Shown: positions 1-6,418, numbered from the stretch's first letter. The stretch is DNA of 9,979 nucleotides from CBFGWV01 sp965652545 (GCA_965652545.1 CBFGWV010000180.1:1-9979), one strand, 5' to 3'. A program made the numbers and translations. The notes: generated by a model from the letters alone, not told the origin.

Positions 1-530
1 GCTCGCGCTGGCGGCGGCTGTGGGTATGGGTGGGCAGTGGACTGGCCGGCGTTCTGGTCGTCGGGTTGCTGTTGCCGGAGCGGATGCTCATACCGGTAAC
101 GGGGGCATCGGCCAATGACTGGAACCCACGCTCGTTCTGGTTCGAGCCCTGGGGACGTTCCGGGGTGCACAAGGGTGTGGACATTTTCGGACGCAAGGGC
201 ACGCCAGTCGTCGGCGCCACCGGCGGTTTGGTGCTCTATGCCGGTGAACTGGCCATGGGCGGCACTGTGGTCGCCGTGCTCGGGCCGAAATGGCGGGTGC
301 ATTACTACGCGCACCTGCAATCGCGGTCGGTGGCCACCGGTGACTGGGTGTGGCGCGGCGAGGCGGTGGGTACCCTGGGCGACAGCGGCAACGCCGTGGG
401 CAAGGCGCCACACCTGCATTACTCCATCCTCTCGCTGATTCCCATCCCGTGGCTTGCAACCACACAGACGCAGGGGTGGAAGCGGATGTTCTACCTCGAC
501 CCGGTGGCGAAACTGTCCGAGCTGCGCTGA
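1..530 (+). CDS. M23-family (LytM/peptidase_M23) metallopeptidase, membrane-anchored, 5' end outside window
   Basis: Probable zinc endopeptidase acting on peptidoglycan cross-links or another cell-envelope target. Numbering from the GTG at 30, the M23 zinc and catalytic residues are all present: HKGVD (H47, D51), YYAHL (H95) and PHLHY (H128, H130). A hydrophobic stretch (about residues 1-15, GLAGVLVVGLLLPE) follows a basic, Trp-rich run (RWRRLWVW) encoded just upstream, which looks like a single membrane anchor with the domain outside the cytoplasm. The frame is open to the window edge (first full codon at 3), and no convincing Shine-Dalgarno precedes the GTG at 30. I therefore treat the gene as 5'-partial, with its start to the left. 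The protein is short, essentially an anchor plus catalytic domain without LysM or SH3 modules. It converges on the CGNR gene, 63 nt away. Family is certain; physiological substrate is unknown. Confidence 0.9.
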   Translation, partial: SRWRRLWVWVGSGLAGVLVVGLLLPERMLIPVTGASANDWNPRSFWFEPWGRSGVHKGVDIFGRKGTPVVGATGGLVLYAGELAMGGTVVAVLGPKWRVHYYAHLQSRSVATGDWVWRGEAVGTLGDSGNAVGKAPHLHYSILSLIPIPWLATTQTQGWKRMFYLDPVAKLSELR

Positions 531-593
531 GGGGCCGGCTTCAATTTGCACCCGCTGATGGTTGGCGCTGACTTGCCTGACGTATACGGCCGC

Positions 594-1172
594 TCAGTCG
601 TGTTTGTGCTTGGCGTAGTACCGCGCAACCCGCACTCGGTTACCGCAACGCGAGGCCGAGCACCAGCGGCGTCGGGCGCTGGCAGGCAGGAAGAGCATGA
701 CGCAATCCTCGGCTTCGCATTCGCGGATCCTGGCGGCGCTCGGGTCGGCCAGCAGATCCGCGGCGGCTTCGGCCAGATGGGCCGCCAGGCGGACCACGAC
801 CGGCCCTTGGCGGTGGGTGCTCGTGATCAACGCCCCGCCATCGTTCTCCAGCGTCCGGATGGCCGGTGCCGCGCGCATTGCCGCATTCAAGCCTTTGATC
901 GTCCCTGCCGGTGGCGTCGTCCCCAGGCGAACGCAACTGATTGCCGTGGCGATGTGATCACGCACCACGTGCAGTGGCGCGAGGTCGGCGGCGGTGACCG
1001 TGCCAAGCTCCGCTTCCGTAACGGCCGGTAACCGGTCGCCCTGCAGCACCAGCCAAGTCCGCAAGTCATCGACCGTGGCAAGCAGGTCGACGGGGCCATC
1101 GGGTGTGACTGGCCGGGTGTTGATGAGATCCAGGGCCAAGGGCTCGCCGGTGAAGGGGACGATCCCGTTCAT
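594..1172 (-). CDS. ABATE-domain / CGNR zinc-finger protein (putative transcription regulator)
   Basis: A 192-residue protein with the two parts of the CGNR family. The N-terminal ABATE region includes GEPLALDLINTR at residues 9-20 and spans roughly residues 5-130. The C-terminal zinc ribbon has C152, C157, C171 and C176 (C-x4-C-x13-C-x4-CGNR), with the CGNR signature at 176-179 and a basic tail (RVRVARYYAKHK). The CGNR finger is regarded as a DNA-binding treble-clef-like finger, and such proteins are presumed stress- or ligand-responsive regulators. Function here is inferred, not shown. The ATG at 1172 was chosen because AAGGAG lies 6 nt upstream (1184-1179) and the ABATE homology begins right after it. 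The open frame continues upstream to 1265, but that extension is not domain-like. The gene is divergent from the alpha/beta hydrolase, so it may regulate it and itself. Confidence 0.88.
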   Translation of the reverse strand: MNGIVPFTGEPLALDLINTRPVTPDGPVDLLATVDDLRTWLVLQGDRLPAVTEAELGTVTAADLAPLHVVRDHIATAISCVRLGTTPPAGTIKGLNAAMRAAPAIRTLENDGGALITSTHRQGPVVVRLAAHLAEAAADLLADPSAARIRECEAEDCVMLFLPASARRRWCSASRCGNRVRVARYYAKHKHD

Positions 1173-1200
1173 ACCTAACTCCTTTTCTGTTGGCGGACGC

Positions 1201-1206
1201 ATTATG
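1201..1206 (-). promoter_or_regulatory. Putative -10 element of the CGNR gene
   Basis: CATAAT on the minus strand, five of six matches to TATAAT, would place the transcript start near 1194 with a leader of about 20 nt carrying the AAGGAG ribosome site. No good -35 hexamer is seen about 17 nt upstream. The element lies inside a 12-mer, GACGCATTATGC, that recurs in the hydrolase promoter. Confidence 0.4.
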
Positions 1207-1267
1207 CCACCGCGGTCTGGCCGACGTGTGTGCACGGCGGCCCCCGACAGGTGCCTCTCGTGCACAT

Positions 1268-1380
1268 GGGCACCTGTAGGAGCCCTGCCCTCAGGGCGAT
1301 GGCCGCAGGTGGCGCCATGCCCAGGGGTTTACGCCGATCCCGGGCCAATCGCGCACAGGGGTGCGCTCCTACGGGTGCCC
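1268..1380. repeat. REP doublet (REPIN) of the GTAGGAGC type
   Basis: Two inverted REP units face each other. The outer arms are 16 nt with one mismatch (1268-1283 against the reverse complement of 1365-1380), each ending in GTAGGAGC. Inside each is a 6-bp hairpin with a 4-nt loop: GCCCTG-CCCT-CAGGGC at 1282-1297, and on the other strand GCGCAC-CCCT-GTGCGC at 1366-1351. Both are followed by GCGAT(T)GGCC. The loop CCCT is the same in both units while the stems differ but stay paired. This is the arrangement of REPINs in Pseudomonas, Stenotrophomonas and relatives, which are mobilised in trans by RAYT (REP-associated tyrosine) transposases. No RAYT gene is in the window. Confidence 0.85.
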
Positions 1381-1424
1381 GATTCTGGGTTGGATAACAC
1401 AATATATAACGCATGTTTTCGTAT

Positions 1425-1454
1425 TTGACGCATTATGCGGCACATCGTTAATCT
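1425..1454 (+). promoter_or_regulatory. Putative promoter of the alpha/beta hydrolase gene
   Basis: TTGACG (1425-1430) and TAATCT (1449-1454) are separated by 18 nt in the only markedly AT-rich part of this intergenic region. The start would be near 1461, giving a leader of roughly 28 nt. The -35 overlaps the repeated 12-mer GACGCATTATGC (1427-1438), and the -10 lies inside the inverted repeat CGTTA-ATC-TAACG (1446-1458). The match to consensus is moderate. Confidence 0.45.
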
Positions 1455-1458
1455 AACG
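1446..1458. promoter_or_regulatory. Inverted repeat CGTTA-ATC-TAACG, candidate operator
   Basis: A perfect 5-bp inverted repeat with a 3-nt spacer covers the predicted -10 of the hydrolase promoter, where a bound repressor would block polymerase. TAACGC recurs at 1407-1412. Which protein binds is unknown; the divergently encoded CGNR protein is the nearest candidate. Confidence 0.35.
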
Positions 1459-1488
1459 CGTAAAATTGCAAAATAGGCATGTTAAAAA

Positions 1489-2394
1489 ATGATGCTCTCT
1501 ATCCCCAACATTGCTCATCGCCACATCGATGTCGACGGCGTGCGGCTGTTCTATCGTGAGTCCCTGCCTGCCGTTGCCAACGCCCCCGCCGTTTTGTTGT
1601 TGCATGGCTTCCCCTCGGCATCGCATCAGTACCGGCGCCTGATGGATGCGCTGGGCGGACGTTACCGTCTGATCGCGCCGGACTACCCTGGCTTCGGTCA
1701 CAGCGATGTACCGCAACCGGCCAGTCACGGTGGCGATTTCACCTACAGCTTCGACCGGCTCGCCGAGCTTCTCGAAGGTTTTATCGAGCGCTTGGCACTG
1801 TCACGATTCGTGATGTACATGTTTGATTTCGGTGCACCGGTGGGGTACCGCGTGGCGGTGCGCCGACCGGCGTGGATCGCCGGGCTCATCGTGCAGAATG
1901 CCAACGCCTACCTTGAAGGCTTGTCCGACGGCGCCAGCAGTTTCATTGCGATGCGGCCAGAGGACGATGGTGCGGAGGCGGCCATCCGCGATTTGCTCAG
2001 CCTGCCGGGGACGCGTGGCCAATACGAGGGCGGGGCGGGCGATGTGTCATTAATCGCCCCGGACGGTTGGACGCTGGATCAGCACTTCCTCGATCTGCCC
2101 GGGCGAACCCGGCCGCAGATGGATTTACTCTTCGATTACCACAGCAACCTTGTGCAGTATGCGCAGTGGCAGGCGTGGCTGCGGGCGCAGCAGCCGCCGA
2201 CGTTGATCGTCTGGGGGCGCAATGATCCGTTCTTCCCGGAACCCGGCGCGCGCGCTTATCTGCGAGATCTACCCGATGCCGAGCTCCATTTGTTCGACAC
2301 CGGGCACTTTGCACTGGAGGAATGCCTGCCGCAGATCGCACCGCTGATCGCGGATTTCCTCGACCGTCATTGGGCGAGCGCGGCAGCGGTGTAA
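1489..2394 (+). CDS. Alpha/beta hydrolase, epoxide hydrolase/haloalkane dehalogenase-like (Asp nucleophile)
   Basis: A 301-residue single-domain alpha/beta hydrolase. The oxyanion motif is HGFP (39-42). The nucleophile elbow is MFDFGAPVG with D113 in place of Ser. The acid is probably D246 (WGRNDP) and the base H273 (DTGHFALE). An Asp nucleophile places it with epoxide hydrolases and haloalkane dehalogenases. Dehalogenases usually have Trp straight after the nucleophile for halide binding; here it is F114, so dehalogenation is less likely. The segment NANAYLEGLSDG (137-148) and the later FDYHSN match a large group of uncharacterised hydrolases, so the true substrate is unknown. There is no signal peptide, so it is cytoplasmic. 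Two adjacent ATGs (1489, 1492) could start it, and the ribosome site is weak. It is divergent from the CGNR gene and convergent with the M16 peptidase. Confidence 0.9.
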   Translation: MMLSIPNIAHRHIDVDGVRLFYRESLPAVANAPAVLLLHGFPSASHQYRRLMDALGGRYRLIAPDYPGFGHSDVPQPASHGGDFTYSFDRLAELLEGFIERLALSRFVMYMFDFGAPVGYRVAVRRPAWIAGLIVQNANAYLEGLSDGASSFIAMRPEDDGAEAAIRDLLSLPGTRGQYEGGAGDVSLIAPDGWTLDQHFLDLPGRTRPQMDLLFDYHSNLVQYAQWQAWLRAQQPPTLIVWGRNDPFFPEPGARAYLRDLPDAELHLFDTGHFALEECLPQIAPLIADFLDRHWASAAAV

Positions 2395-2401
2395 CCCGCT
2401 G

Positions 2402-5296
2402 CTACGACGCCTCGGCCAAGCGCTCCAGATTCGCCGCCGGCCCCAGTACCGCGGTGCGCGCGCGTGAGGGATCAAGGTAAGCCTTGGCCACACGGCGCAG
2501 GTCGTCCAGGGTGACGTCGAGCACCGCCTTGCGGAAGGCGCGGCGTTGCTCGGGCGTGCGCCCGAACAAGGCGGCATGGAAGCTGCCGATGGCCTCACCG
2601 GCGGGGGAGCCGGGGCGGTCGATGGCACCGACCACACCGAGCACGGCTTCTTCCACCGCACGGTGTTCGGGCTCGCGCTCGAGCACGTAGGCGACCGCTG
2701 CGTCGAAGTCCGCCAGTGTTTCCTCCAGCCGCGGGTCGCGGTAGGAGTAGAAGCGGAAGGCGCCGCTGTCACCGTTGTAGTTGGCACCGCCGCCGTAGGC
2801 GCCGCCTTGCTCGCGGATGGCGCGGTGCAGGTAGGTGTTGCGCAGGTACTCGCCCAGCACCTGCAACGCCGGTGCATCGGCATGGCTGGGCGGTACGCCC
2901 GGATACGCCTTGGCGCAGAAGTTCACCGCAGCGTTGATGACCCAGCGCTGCTCCGGATCGGCGCTCGCCGCCCCGGCACTGAAGCTCGGCGCCTGCTGTG
3001 TGGCCGGCAGGTCGGCGAAGCGCTCGGCGAGGGCCTCGGCAAGCGGCGCATGCTGACTGGCCTCGGACACCACCAGGTATTGGCGCGGTGCCTGTCGCAG
3101 GTACTCGTGGATGCGGCGCAGCTTCTCCGCCAGGGCCGCCCGGCTTTTGGCCTTGGCCAGGCTTGGGGCCAACTCGCGCAGCAGCTTCAATCCACCCAGG
3201 CCATCCCAACGGTGATTGAGCGCGGCCACCGGGCTCAGGCCGGCGGACGCGGCGGTCAAGGCCAGTGCATGACCCTGGTCGCTGACGGATTCTTCGCGTT
3301 GTGCATGGACTTGGCTGATCAACTCGCGGAGGCGTTCGAGCTCGTCGAACCGCGGGGTGAGCAACGTGTCTCGCAGCATGTCGGCCAGGGCCGCACCGTT
3401 ACGCGCCAGGGCCTTGCCGGCGATGACGAAGGCCGAGTGCACCGTACCGGTGTCGTCCAGATCGCCGCGGATCAATACGCGCGCCGATACGCCGCCGGTG
3501 ACGGCGGCCTGGCGGGCCTGGGTCTGGAGGTAGTCGCGGCCGCCGCTGCCCAACTCCGGCAGGCAGACGGCATACAAGGGCAGCAGGTCGATGAGCTCGT
3601 CGGGCAGCTGCGGCAACTCCAGGACCCATTGCTGGTACACCATGCCGTTGGTGGGTTGGGCATACCAGGTGGTCTTCACGTCGCCGACGTTGCGTGTTTC
3701 CGCCTCGGGGATCGGCAGCTCGCGGGGCACGTCCTCCAGCCCCACGCGGGGCAGGATCTCCGGGTCGTCCTGACGCGCCTGGCGTGCTTTCAAGGCTTCG
3801 GAGCGCTCGCGGATACGGGCGCGGTCGTCGGCGCTGAGTGTGGCGGCGCGGCCGGCCAGTTCGGTGACTTCGGCCTGGTGCTCGCGCTCGGCCTGGCGGG
3901 GGTCGGGTTCCAGCGTCAGGCGCACCCGGTGCGGATTGTCCAGCAGCAGGCGGCGCACCACCTGGGGAATGAACTGCGGCGAGCGGATCTCCTCGCGCAG
4001 TTTCTCCAGCGCCGGGTCCAGGTCCAGGGCGTCGGCAGGGTCACCGTCATGCAGTGCGGCCGGCAGGGCCTCCAGCAGCAAGTGCAGGCCGTAGGGGAAG
4101 CCATCGCCGGTGACCTCGCGCTGAGACAGCTCCAACTGGTGCAGCACCGCATCGACTGCCGAAGGGTCCACGCCGTCGCGTGCGACCTGTTCGAGCACCT
4201 CGAGGATACGCGCTTCGATGGCATCGGCATCGGCCGCCTCGCAGCCCTCCAAACCGGCCACGAAGGTCGTTTCGCGATTGGAGTCGTCAAAGCCGCACAG
4301 CGGGGAGGGCGAGGTGCCCAGGTCGCTGGTCTCCAGCATGTGGCGCAGGGGCGAGCTGGAGTTGTCCAGCAGCACGCCGGAGAGGATGCGCGCGCGCAGC
4401 ACGTCCATGGTGTCGGCCATGTTGCCGAGCAGCCAGCCGAGCACGACGTGGGTCTTGTTTGCCGGGTCGTCGTCAGGATCCAGCGGGTAGCTGCCGCTGA
4501 CCCGCTGCGGGGTGTCGTAGCGTTGTTCGTCGGGCACGGCCAGGTCCAGGGCCAGCGCCGAGAACTGCGACAGCACCCGCTCCTGGAACAACGCCTGGTG
4601 TTCGCTCGCCGGGATGTCGCCGAAGGTCATGAACACGGCATTGGACGGGTGGTAGTGACGCGCCTGGAAGGCTTTGAGATCGGCATGGGTGAGGCGCGGA
4701 ATGTCCGCCGGTTCGCCGCCCGAGTTGTAGTGGTAGGTGATGGTGGGGAACAGGCTCGACTGCAGCGTCTGGTGCAGGCGGCTGACCGGGGAGCTCATGG
4801 CGCCCTTCATCTCGTTGTACACCACACCCGAGCGGGTCAGCGGCGACTGCGGATCGTCCGGGTCGACCAGTTCCAGGCGGTGGCCTTCCTGGGCGAAGTC
4901 CAACTCGTCCAGCAGCGGGAAGAACGCGCTGTCGAGGTACACCTCAAGCAGGTTGCGGAAGTCCTTGCGGTTGAGGCTGGCGAACGGATAGGCCGTCCAG
5001 TCGCTGGCGGTGAAGGCGTTCATGAAGGTGTTCAGCGACCGCCGGATCATCATGAAGAACGGGTCGCGCACCGGGTAGCGGCGGCTGCCGCACAAGGCGG
5101 TGTGCTCCAGGATGTGGGCCACGCCGGTGGAGTCCTGGGGCACGGTGCGGAAGGCCACCAGGAAGACGTTGTGCGGATCGTCCGCCGCCAGATGGAGGTG
5201 GCGGGCGCCGGTGGCCTCGTGGCGATAGTCCTGAAGTTCCACCCCAAGCGATTCGATGCGGTGACGGCGCAGCAACGTGAACGGGCTGTCGGTCAT
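2402..5296 (-). CDS. M16C-family zinc peptidase, PreP (presequence protease)-like insulinase
   Basis: A 964-residue zinc metallopeptidase of the pitrilysin/insulinase clan, PreP type, which degrades short unfolded peptides inside a closed two-half chamber. The inverted zinc motif HILEH gives ligands H61 and H65 with general base E64; the third ligand is E162 in VVYNEMKGAMSS. The middle carries the M16C-associated linker (about 430-540, charged and helical). The C-terminal half ends with the substrate-binding region GGAYGGGANYNGDSG near residues 829-845. Length fits full bacterial PreP-like proteins and no signal peptide is seen. Start: AGGAGG lies 9 nt before the ATG at 5296 but directly abuts an earlier in-frame ATG at 5305, so 5296 is preferred. 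It lies 34 nt after the small membrane protein, probably cotranscribed. It is convergent with the hydrolase, with 7 nt between stop codons and so no room for a separate terminator. Confidence 0.95.
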   Translation of the reverse strand: MTDSPFTLLRRHRIESLGVELQDYRHEATGARHLHLAADDPHNVFLVAFRTVPQDSTGVAHILEHTALCGSRRYPVRDPFFMMIRRSLNTFMNAFTASDWTAYPFASLNRKDFRNLLEVYLDSAFFPLLDELDFAQEGHRLELVDPDDPQSPLTRSGVVYNEMKGAMSSPVSRLHQTLQSSLFPTITYHYNSGGEPADIPRLTHADLKAFQARHYHPSNAVFMTFGDIPASEHQALFQERVLSQFSALALDLAVPDEQRYDTPQRVSGSYPLDPDDDPANKTHVVLGWLLGNMADTMDVLRARILSGVLLDNSSSPLRHMLETSDLGTSPSPLCGFDDSNRETTFVAGLEGCEAADADAIEARILEVLEQVARDGVDPSAVDAVLHQLELSQREVTGDGFPYGLHLLLEALPAALHDGDPADALDLDPALEKLREEIRSPQFIPQVVRRLLLDNPHRVRLTLEPDPRQAEREHQAEVTELAGRAATLSADDRARIRERSEALKARQARQDDPEILPRVGLEDVPRELPIPEAETRNVGDVKTTWYAQPTNGMVYQQWVLELPQLPDELIDLLPLYAVCLPELGSGGRDYLQTQARQAAVTGGVSARVLIRGDLDDTGTVHSAFVIAGKALARNGAALADMLRDTLLTPRFDELERLRELISQVHAQREESVSDQGHALALTAASAGLSPVAALNHRWDGLGGLKLLRELAPSLAKAKSRAALAEKLRRIHEYLRQAPRQYLVVSEASQHAPLAEALAERFADLPATQQAPSFSAGAASADPEQRWVINAAVNFCAKAYPGVPPSHADAPALQVLGEYLRNTYLHRAIREQGGAYGGGANYNGDSGAFRFYSYRDPRLEETLADFDAAVAYVLEREPEHRAVEEAVLGVVGAIDRPGSPAGEAIGSFHAALFGRTPEQRRAFRKAVLDVTLDDLRRVAKAYLDPSRARTAVLGPAANLERLAEAS

Positions 5297-5305
5297 GACA
5301 GGCAT

Positions 5306-5311
5306 CCTCCT
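5306..5311 (-). promoter_or_regulatory. Ribosome binding site of the M16 peptidase, decides its start
   Basis: AGGAGG, a six-base match to the anti-Shine-Dalgarno sequence. Zero spacing to the ATG at 5305 is too short to use; 9 nt to the ATG at 5296 is normal. This supports the start encoding MTDSPF. Confidence 0.7.
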
Positions 5312-5330
5312 ACAAAGCAGTGGCGTGGGT

Positions 5331-5540
5331 TCAATCGGGGTCCGGATTGCGGTCGCGCGGCTCGGTCATCACCACGCCGACGACACCGGCAAAGCACAGC
5401 AGGACGCCGGCCGGCGTCAGGGACAACAGACGCAGAGTCCAGTCCGAGCGGTCCAGCATCAAGGCCACGAAACCACCGATCAAGCCGGCGGCAGTGAGGG
5501 CGATACCGAGGTAAAGCGATAGACGGCCGAGTCGACCCAT
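5331..5540 (-). CDS. Small two-helix membrane protein, unknown function
   Basis: A 69-residue hypothetical protein that I do not recognise. It has two predicted membrane helices, about residues 8-29 (SLYLGIALTAAGLIGGFVAL) and 38-58 (LLSLTPAGVLLCFAGVVGVV), joined by a short charged loop (DRSDW). It ends in a polar acidic/basic tail (EPRDRNPDPD). The start is the first ATG after the tRNA; the frame is open further upstream but that would read through the tRNA. Only 11 nt separate the tRNA 3' end from this ATG and they contain no Shine-Dalgarno, so translation would be nearly leaderless after tRNA processing. It is 34 nt before the M16 peptidase on the same strand. Conservation in relatives is needed to confirm that it is translated; the clear helix pattern argues for a real gene. 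Confidence 0.65.
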   Translation of the reverse strand: MGRLGRLSLYLGIALTAAGLIGGFVALMLDRSDWTLRLLSLTPAGVLLCFAGVVGVVMTEPRDRNPDPD

Positions 5541-5551
5541 ATGCGGGAATT

Positions 5552-5627
5552 TGGTGGAGCCAGGCGGGATCGAACCGCCGACCTCCTGCATGCCATGCAG
5601 GCGCTCTCCCAGCTGAGCTATGGCCCC
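5552..5627 (-). tRNA. tRNA-Ala (anticodon GGC)
   Basis: A 76-nt cloverleaf with encoded CCA. The acceptor stem GGGGCCA pairs with TGGCTCC and includes the G3-U70 wobble, the main alanine identity element. The D arm is GCTC-AGCTGGGA-GAGC. The anticodon stem-loop is CCTGC-ATGGCAT-GCAGG with anticodon GGC. The T arm is GGCGG-TTCGATC-CCGCC. Discriminator base is A73. It reads GCC/GCU alanine codons. It is followed 11 nt later by the start codon of the small membrane protein, with no terminator between them. Confidence 0.97.
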
Positions 5628-5648
5628 GAAGTCGATGAGAGGGCAGAC

Positions 5649-5676
5649 AGTAGAGCGGGACACCCCCGCGTGTCAA
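5649..5676 (-). promoter_or_regulatory. Promoter of tRNA-Ala (and possibly the downstream genes)
   Basis: On the minus strand, a perfect -35 TTGACA (5676-5671) is followed after 16 nt by TCTACT (5654-5649), four of six matches to the -10. Transcription would start near 5642, about 15 nt before the mature tRNA, through a pyrimidine- and GC-rich stretch. The spacer contains an inverted repeat GACAC/GTGTC (5659-5674). Confidence 0.65.
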
Positions 5677-5746
5677 TCCGGACACACGCAAACCCATGTT
5701 TCCCGCACCGCGTCACCTCCGTTTGCTCGGCTCGTCCGGGCACTTT

Positions 5747-5764
5747 AGCAGCCTTCGAGCTGCT
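5747..5764 (-). terminator. Hairpin downstream of the Lrp-family gene, weak terminator candidate
   Basis: A perfect 6-bp inverted repeat AGCAGC/GCTGCT with a 6-nt loop (CTTCGA on the + strand) starts 5 nt after the stop codon. On the lrp transcript it is followed by AAAGUG, not a U run, so intrinsic termination is doubtful. Confidence 0.3.
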
Positions 5765-5769
5765 GGCGT

Positions 5770-6270
5770 CTAGTCCTGCCAGGCGACGTGATCGATGGGA
5801 ACCGGCACCGTCACTTCGTCCTTCACGAGCTCCATCACAACGAAGGAGTGCGTCTGGTGGACGTTCGGCAGCCTGCCGATCTGCTGGCCGAGCACGGCAC
5901 GGTAGTGCGCGATGTCATGGGTGCGCACCTTCAACAGGTAATCGAAACTGCCGGCCACCATGTAACAGCCCTGTACCTCGGGAATGAGCCGTACCGCCTC
6001 GTTGAAGCGGTCGAGGGCGTCTTCGCTGGTCTTGTCCAGTGTCACCAGCACCACCAGTACATGGCCGGCACCGAGTTGTTGGGGGTCCAGATCGGCACGG
6101 TAGCCGCGGATGACACCCGCCTGCTCGAGCCGGCGCACGCGCTGCGCGCAAGGGGTTTTGGTGAGGTTCACCCGTTCGGCAAGCTCCACCATGGGGAGGC
6201 GTCCGTGTTCCTGAAGCTGTTGCAGGATGCGGCGGTCTATGCGGTCCAGGCGTTCCGTCTTTTTAGCCAT
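5770..6270 (-). CDS. Lrp/AsnC-family transcription regulator
   Basis: A 166-residue regulator with the standard two-part structure. The N-terminal winged helix-turn-helix contains LDRIDRRILQQLQEHGR (8-24) and a recognition region around NLTKTPCAQRVRRLEQAG (35-52). The C-terminal RAM ligand-binding and oligomerisation domain (about 70-150) contains VAGSFDYLLKVR (105-116). The TPC..RVRRLE and SFDYLLKVR wording is closest to amino-acid-responsive members such as PutR/DadR/BkdR types, but no specific one can be named. Such proteins form octamers that wrap DNA and respond to an amino acid. The start at 6270 was chosen because family alignment begins there; the longer open frame to 6333 would run into the promoter. 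The ribosome site is weak. It is divergent from the NhaC transporter, its most likely target alongside its own gene. Confidence 0.93.
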   Translation of the reverse strand: MAKKTERLDRIDRRILQQLQEHGRLPMVELAERVNLTKTPCAQRVRRLEQAGVIRGYRADLDPQQLGAGHVLVVLVTLDKTSEDALDRFNEAVRLIPEVQGCYMVAGSFDYLLKVRTHDIAHYRAVLGQQIGRLPNVHQTHSFVVMELVKDEVTVPVPIDHVAWQD

Positions 6271-6291
6271 ATTGCCTATGAATTTGCGATT

Positions 6292-6320
6292 TTGAGGACA
6301 AAGGTAAACCAATCTATCGT
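6292..6320 (+). promoter_or_regulatory. Putative promoter of the NhaC-family transporter gene
   Basis: TTGAGG (6292-6297) and TATCGT (6315-6320) at 17-nt spacing, in an AT-rich stretch. This predicts a start near 6327 and a leader of about 90 nt. The -10 overlaps the -10 predicted for the divergent Lrp gene. Confidence 0.4.
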
Positions 6321-6344
6321 AATTTGGAGCCAATTCCTAGCCAA
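6316..6344 (-). promoter_or_regulatory. Putative promoter of the Lrp-family gene
   Basis: On the minus strand, TTGGCT (6344-6339) and TACGAT (6321-6316) at 17-nt spacing, giving a leader of about 40 nt. It shares five bases with the opposing -10 of the transporter, so the two promoters could not be open at once. The GCCAA repeats (6329, 6340, 6349) fall across it. Confidence 0.4.
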
Positions 6345-6418
6345 AATGGCCAACAATGAGTCTCGAAGACTGGAGAAAGGCATCACATAGATGTCGCACA
6401 TCACCAAAGGTGGCTGAT

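Noticed and set aside
1262..1400. The repeated region upstream of the CGNR gene as a CRISPR array
   Set aside because: The repeats are two inverted REP hairpins, not direct repeats with regular spacers.
2546..5497. A stop-free frame of 983 codons on the + strand, antisense to the M16 peptidase and longer than the peptidase itself
   Set aside because: The product has a Gly/Gln/Val/Arg-biased composition with no domain. Stop-free antisense frames are common opposite strongly biased GC-rich genes. The M16 motifs prove the minus strand is coding.
5552..5627. tRNA-Ala as an attachment site for an integrated element
   Set aside because: No integrase, no direct repeat of the tRNA 3' end and no foreign gene block is visible in the window.
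5541..5663. N-terminal extension of the small membrane protein through the tRNA (reading GAIAQLGERLHGMQEVGGSIPPGST)
   Set aside because: This peptide is the well-known mistranslation of a tRNA gene. The real start, if any, is the ATG at 5540.
5541..5987. A 148-codon + strand frame across the tRNA and the end of the Lrp gene
   Set aside because: It starts with the other-strand reading of the tRNA (GARRDRTADLLHAMQALSQLSYGPE), a familiar false ORF.
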